Source of the DNA: DATLYH01 sp035575035
Lineage (GTDB): Bacteria > Planctomycetota > Planctomycetia > Gemmatales > Gemmataceae
Assembly: GCA_035575035.1 (NCBI GenBank)
Contig: DATLYH010000052.1
Location: 1-25,814 of the forward strand
DNA: 25,814 bases
Reading direction: 5' to 3'
Shown here: positions 22,651 through 25,814 of the stretch, one piece after another
Numbering within the stretch: the stretch's first letter is position 1
Layout: the number at the start of each line of letters is the position of its first letter
The notes under the pieces: model-generated
Told to the model about the DNA's origin: nothing
What the model saw: the letters and a program-made list of their open reading frames with translations, nothing else
Database searches by the model: none
Translations under genes and position numbers: made by a program

Positions 22651-22692
22651 GTATTCAGTACCAAGTACGGAGTACCGGGTACAGAGTACAGT
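22651..22692. repeat. Six-unit GTAC heptamer array before the hydrolase
   Basis: GTAC (GTAT in the first) starts at 22651, 22658, 22665, 22672, 22679 and 22686, exactly 7 nt apart, while the other three bases of each unit vary. An off-register GTAC is at 22643. The array lies 38-79 nt upstream of the hydrolase ATG on the - strand. Confidence 0.85.
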
Positions 22693-22806
22693 GCGGTTGG
22701 GGGGACCAACGCTACCGCCGCGCGGCGTGAAAGCCACTCAGGGAGAAGATTCACGCCCGTGCCATTCCGTTTCGACGCATGCGGCGCGGAGATCTTCGAT
22801 CCTGGT

Positions 22807-22897
22807 CAGCGCCCGGAGCGTTCGCGACGGGTACTACGCGGCCGGAGCATAAGCGACAGGATAGCACCGTCACCTGTCGCTCACATCCCGGGCGCTG
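22807..22897. repeat. REP-like inverted cluster (copies 4-6)
   Basis: The cluster holds three elements: 22807-22831 (+), 22839-22860 (+) and 22873-22897 (-). The ends are perfect 10-bp inverted repeats, CAGCGCCCGG (22807-22816) and CCGGGCGCTG (22888-22897). This is the layout of a BIME or small foldback element. It lies in the 333-nt gap between the hydrolase and copper ATPase genes. Besides this cluster and the GTAC array, that gap holds a 7-bp inverted repeat GCGTGAA/TTCACGC (22725-22756) and one DnaA-box-like 9-mer. Confidence 0.8.
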
Positions 22898-22904
22898 CAA
22901 GAGG

Positions 22905-22913
22905 TTATCCACA
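22905..22913 (+). other. Single consensus DnaA-box 9-mer
   Basis: TTATCCACA (22905-22913) is identical to the strong E. coli DnaA box. It stands alone just after the REP-like cluster, with no AT-rich region or second box nearby, so it is not evidence of an origin. It could be a titration or regulatory site, or chance. Confidence 0.3.
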
Positions 22914-22946
22914 ACTGCGTCCCGCTGTTGAGCGCTGCCGGCGGCA

Positions 22947-25430
22947 TCAAAACGCCTGTCGCCGCAACCGCAGGGAGTTACCCACCACGGAGAGCGAGCT
23001 AAGACTCATCGCGGCGCTGGCCAGGACTGGTGTCAGGATGCCGATAGCCGCGATTGGGATGCTCAGCGTGTTGTAGATGAAGGCCAGGAACAGGTTCTGT
23101 CGGATGGTGCGCATGGTCGCCCGGCTCAGCCGGCGGGCCCGCACGATGGCCCGCAGGTCTCCCTGGACCAGGGTCACGCCCGCGCTCTCCATCGCCACGT
23201 CGGTGCCGGTCCCCATCGCGATACCGATGTGCGCCTGCGCCAGGGCCGGGGCATCGTTGATGCCGTCCCCCGCCATCGCCACGATCCGTCCCTCTTCCTG
23301 CAGGCGCTTGACTACCGCGCCCTTGTCCTGCGGCAGCACCTCCGCTATCACCTCGTCAATCCCCAGGCGGCGGGCCACTGCTTCGGCAGTGGTCCGGCTG
23401 TCTCCCGTCACCATGATGATCCGCAGTCCCTCGGCGTGTAACTGTTGAATCGCCTCGGGGGAGGTATCGCGGATTGGGTCGGCGACGGCGAGCAGCCCCG
23501 CGAGTCGGCCGTCCACCGCTGCCAGCATTACCGTTTGTCCCTCCGCCCGCAGCGCCTCCAGCCGCGGTTGGAGCGCATCGACGCGGATTCCCTGGTCGGC
23601 CAGGAGTGCCGCATTGCCCAGCGCCACGCGCCGCCCCTCGACGACCCCGACCACTCCCTTGCCGGTGACCGCCTGGAAGTCCCGCGCCTCGGCCGGCGGC
23701 AGTCCCTTCGCCTCCGCCCCCTTGACGATGGCCGCTGCCAGCGGGTGCTCGCTACCGCGCTCCAGGCCGGCGGCCAGGCGCAGCAACTCGTCGGCGCTGA
23801 AGCCTGCCGCCGGCTCGATATCGACCAAACGGGGCTTGCCCTCGGTCAGGGTGCCGGTCTTGTCCACGATCAGCGTGTCCGCTTTTTGCAAGATCTCCAG
23901 CGCCTCGGCGTTCCTGAACAGCACGCCGCTCTCGGCGCCGCGGCCGGTGCCGACCATGATCGCCATTGGCGTGGCCAATCCCAAGGCGCAGGGGCAGGCG
24001 ATGATCAGCACCGCCACGGCATTGGCCAGCGCTTGGGCCAGCCGCCCCTCGCCCCCCCACACGGCCCAGGCCGCGAAGGTCAGCAGGGCCACTAGCAGGA
24101 CCGCCGGCACGAAGTAGGCCGACACCCGATCGACCAGGCGCTGGACCGGGGCTCGGCTGCGCTGGGCCTCACTGACCATGCGGACGATGTGGGCTAACAG
24201 CGTGTCGGAACCGACGCGCTCGGCCCGCATCAGCAGGGTGCCGGTGCCGTTGACCGTGCCGCCGAGAAGCCGCGATCCCGGCTCCTTCTCCACCGGGATC
24301 GGCTCGCCGGAGATCATCGACTCGTCCACGGCGCTGCGGCCCTCGGTGACCACGCCATCGACCGGGACCTTCTCGCCGGGCCGGACGCGCAGCAGGTCGC
24401 CGGGCTTGACCGCTTCCAGCGGCACGTCGTCTTCGCCCCCGTCGGGACGGACAACGCGGGCCGTCCGCGGCGCCAGTCCCAGCAGCCGACGGATGGCCGC
24501 GCTGGTCCGGCTGCGGGCGCGGATCTCCAGTACCTGTCCCAACAGCACCAGCACGGTGATGACGGCCGCCGATTCGAAGTAGAGCATCGGCGGTGCGTCC
24601 GGCTTGCCGTGCATCCGGAAGCCTGCGGGGAGAAACTCGGTCGGCGCCAGCAGCACCGCCGCCAGGCTGTAGAAGTAGGCGGCGCCGACGCCCAGTGCAA
24701 TCAGCGTGAACATATTCAGGCTGCGGTGGACGATCGAGGCCGCCGCGCGGACGAAGAATGGCCAGCCGGCCCAGAAGACAACCGGCGTCGCCAGGACCAG
24801 CTGCACCCAGGACGGCACCGCCTCCAGCAGATGCCGCCCCGGCAGGCCCGGCACCATCTCGCCCATCGCCAGCACCAGCAGCGGCAGGCTCAGCACCAGC
24901 CCGATCGCGAAGCGGCGGCTCATGTCCGTCAGCTCGGGGTCGGGGCCTTCCTCAAGCATGACGGTGCGCGGTTCCAGCGCCATGCCACACTTGGGACAGG
25001 TGCCCGGGTGGTCGCTCACCACCTCGGGGTGCATCGGGCAGACGTATTCGAGCTTCGTCGCCGGCGGCGCCCCACCGACCGGCTCCAGTCCCATGCCGCA
25101 GAGAGGGCAGGCGGCCGGGTGGTCCTCGCGCACCTCGGGGTGCATCGGACAGGTGTAGACGGCACCCGGTGCGGCCGGCGCCGGGGCAGGGGGCGCGGGG
25201 GCCGGCGCTAGATAGCGCTGCGGGTCGGCCTCGAATCGCTGTTTGCAGGAGGGGCAGCAGAAGTAATACGTCTGGCCCTCGTGGACATACGAGGCGCGGG
25301 CGGTGGCCGGGTCAACAGTCATGCCGCAGACCGGATCAACAGCCGATCCCGCAGTCGGCGGCGGGATGATCGGGAACAATCCGCCGCTGTGTCCGCCGTG
25401 GCCGCGGGAATGATCCTCGGGATGGGACAT
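22947..25430 (-). CDS. Copper-type P1B ATPase with YHS and CPMHP domains
   Basis: This 827-residue membrane pump probably exports copper. The N-terminus is His-rich (SHPEDHSRGHGGHSGG), then a YHS domain (about 31-75: DPVCGMTVDP and YYFCCPSCKQRFEADPQRYL), then two heavy-metal-binding modules (about 93-155: YTCPMHPEV with CPLCGMGLEP, and YVCPMHPEV with CPKCGMALEP). The usual GMxCxxC HMA domains are absent. The ATPase core has the metal-site CPC in IIACPCALGLATP, the phosphorylated Asp in DKTGTLTEGKP, SEHPLA, and GDGINDAPALAQA. The last helices have FIYNTLSIP and MSLSSLSVVGNSLRL, fitting the Cu(+) P1B-1 type. GGAGGT fixes the start at ATG 25430, not the in-frame GTG at 25439. It follows the Cys-rich gene by 62 nt, likely in one operon. 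Confidence 0.93.
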   Translation of the reverse strand: MSHPEDHSRGHGGHSGGLFPIIPPPTAGSAVDPVCGMTVDPATARASYVHEGQTYYFCCPSCKQRFEADPQRYLAPAPAPPAPAPAAPGAVYTCPMHPEVREDHPAACPLCGMGLEPVGGAPPATKLEYVCPMHPEVVSDHPGTCPKCGMALEPRTVMLEEGPDPELTDMSRRFAIGLVLSLPLLVLAMGEMVPGLPGRHLLEAVPSWVQLVLATPVVFWAGWPFFVRAAASIVHRSLNMFTLIALGVGAAYFYSLAAVLLAPTEFLPAGFRMHGKPDAPPMLYFESAAVITVLVLLGQVLEIRARSRTSAAIRRLLGLAPRTARVVRPDGGEDDVPLEAVKPGDLLRVRPGEKVPVDGVVTEGRSAVDESMISGEPIPVEKEPGSRLLGGTVNGTGTLLMRAERVGSDTLLAHIVRMVSEAQRSRAPVQRLVDRVSAYFVPAVLLVALLTFAAWAVWGGEGRLAQALANAVAVLIIACPCALGLATPMAIMVGTGRGAESGVLFRNAEALEILQKADTLIVDKTGTLTEGKPRLVDIEPAAGFSADELLRLAAGLERGSEHPLAAAIVKGAEAKGLPPAEARDFQAVTGKGVVGVVEGRRVALGNAALLADQGIRVDALQPRLEALRAEGQTVMLAAVDGRLAGLLAVADPIRDTSPEAIQQLHAEGLRIIMVTGDSRTTAEAVARRLGIDEVIAEVLPQDKGAVVKRLQEEGRIVAMAGDGINDAPALAQAHIGIAMGTGTDVAMESAGVTLVQGDLRAIVRARRLSRATMRTIRQNLFLAFIYNTLSIPIAAIGILTPVLASAAMSLSSLSVVGNSLRLRRQAF

Positions 25431-25447
25431 TGGCTTCACCTCCGGTC

Positions 25448-25469
25448 GCAGGCGAGGCGCGGCGCCTGC
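25448..25469 (-). promoter_or_regulatory. 7-bp hairpin in the copper ATPase leader
   Basis: GCAGGCG (25448-25454) and CGCCTGC (25463-25469) are perfect complements around an 8-nt loop. The hairpin is in the 62-nt gap between the Cys-rich gene and the copper ATPase, 5 nt before the GGAGGT on the transcribed strand. It could modulate translation or terminate part of the transcription. No CueR or CsoR site was recognised. Confidence 0.35.
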
Positions 25470-25492
25470 CGGAGGTTATTGTACGCGGCGCC

Positions 25493-25814
25493 TCACGGCG
25501 AGCAGGCGCAGCCGCCCATCCCGACTTCGCCCGGTCCGAAACCCGGCACGCGCAGCGAGGAGACGGGCACCGGCGGCAGCAGGGGTCGGCCCTTGAGGCA
25601 CGGCTCGCCATAGAACGCCCGGCATGAGCCAAAGATGAAAGTACACTCGGCCTTGAGGTTGCCGCAGCGGGGCAGATTATGGTGCGCCCAGCAGCCGGTC
25701 GGCGGCTGATGCCAGTCGTGGAAGCGCCACCAGTGCCCTGTGGGGTAGGAGGGCAGCTCGGGAGGAGGGGCCAGCGGCCCGTGGGGCGGGGGGGCATAGC
25801 CCGACGGCGGCGAC
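25493..25814 (-). CDS. Cys/His/Trp-rich protein, C-terminal part
   Basis: This is the 3' end (about 106 residues) of a gene entering from beyond the window. The frame is open from the edge to TGA at 25493-25495. It begins Pro-rich (SPPSGYAPPPHGPLAPPPEL), then has a dense Cys/His/aromatic region: TGHWWRFHDWHQ, TGCWAHHNLPRCGNLKAECT, FGSCRAFYGEPCL, and a final GCACSP. Nine cysteines are visible. The aromatic content and A/T-containing third positions favour this frame over the longer frame on the same strand, which is Arg/Pro/Ser rich and runs into the ATPase gene. The residues suggest a surface or metal-related protein beside the copper pump, but no named family was recognised. Confidence 0.65.
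   Translation of the reverse strand, partial: SPPSGYAPPPHGPLAPPPELPSYPTGHWWRFHDWHQPPTGCWAHHNLPRCGNLKAECTFIFGSCRAFYGEPCLKGRPLLPPVPVSSLRVPGFGPGEVGMGGCACSP

Noticed and set aside
22614..22754. N-terminal extension of the hydrolase
   Set aside because: The extra 47 residues translate the GTAC array and flanking repeat sequence.
22905..22913. Replication origin
   Set aside because: Only one DnaA-box 9-mer is present, without a cluster, AT-rich unwinding region or dnaA/dnaN genes.
25336..25797. 153-codon open frame on the - strand over the copper ATPase start
   Set aside because: It is Arg/Pro/Ser rich and overlaps the well-supported ATPase N-terminus; the alternative Cys-rich frame is more protein-like.

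Overview
The window is high-GC bacterial chromosome and most likely comes from a planctomycete, probably near the Gemmata group. The evidence is a secreted cytochrome c/WD40 fusion of the planctomycete type, an extreme 21-repeat WD40 protein, no L30 gene between rpsE and rplO, and the intergenic repeats. The genus assignment is inference; no 16S gene or other taxonomic marker is present.

Region 1 (1-8677, + strand) is the S10-spc ribosomal-protein cluster: rplB (3' end), rpsS, an initiator-type tRNA-Met, rplV, rpsC, rplP, rpmC, rpsQ, rplN, rplX, rplE, rpsN, rpsH, rplF, rplR, rpsE, rplO, secY. It is compact: rpsC and rplP overlap by 62 bp and rpsE/rplO share one base. Three insertions break it up: the tRNA followed by a 13-bp hairpin, a 22-bp tandem duplication before rplN, and a 30-bp tandem array between rplR and rpsE.

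Region 2 (8760-14355, - strand) carries dnaE (replicative polymerase), an FHA-domain protein and miaA (tRNA modification). A perfect 37-bp direct repeat links the ends of secY and dnaE.

Region 3 (14654-20033, + strand) holds three genes for exported proteins: a 21-repeat WD40 protein, a protein with a C-terminal YHS/TRASH-like metal site, and a cytochrome c domain fused to seven WD40 repeats. They probably act outside the cytoplasm; a shared function is inference.

Region 4 (20101-25814, - strand) holds bpt (N-end-rule aminoacyl transferase), a short-chain dehydrogenase, an alpha/beta hydrolase, a copper-type P1B ATPase with YHS and paired CPMHP metal modules, and the 3' end of a Cys/His-rich gene that runs off the window.

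Two repeat systems cross these regions. One is a set of degenerate tandem arrays with an exact 7-nt period but a different core at each site (TAGTCCG, GACTACG, GATTNNN, GTCATTT, GTACNNN). They lie at or just before the starts of dnaE, bpt, the SDR and the hydrolase, none of which has a visible Shine-Dalgarno. The other is a dispersed REP-like element with core CCCGGAGCNNNNGCGACGGG: tandem at 6121-6258, single copies near 14540 and 20050, and an inverted cluster at 22807-22897 with perfect 10-bp terminal inverted repeats. These repeats, the initiator tRNA inside the S10 cluster and the exported propeller/heme/metal gene set are the most unusual contents.
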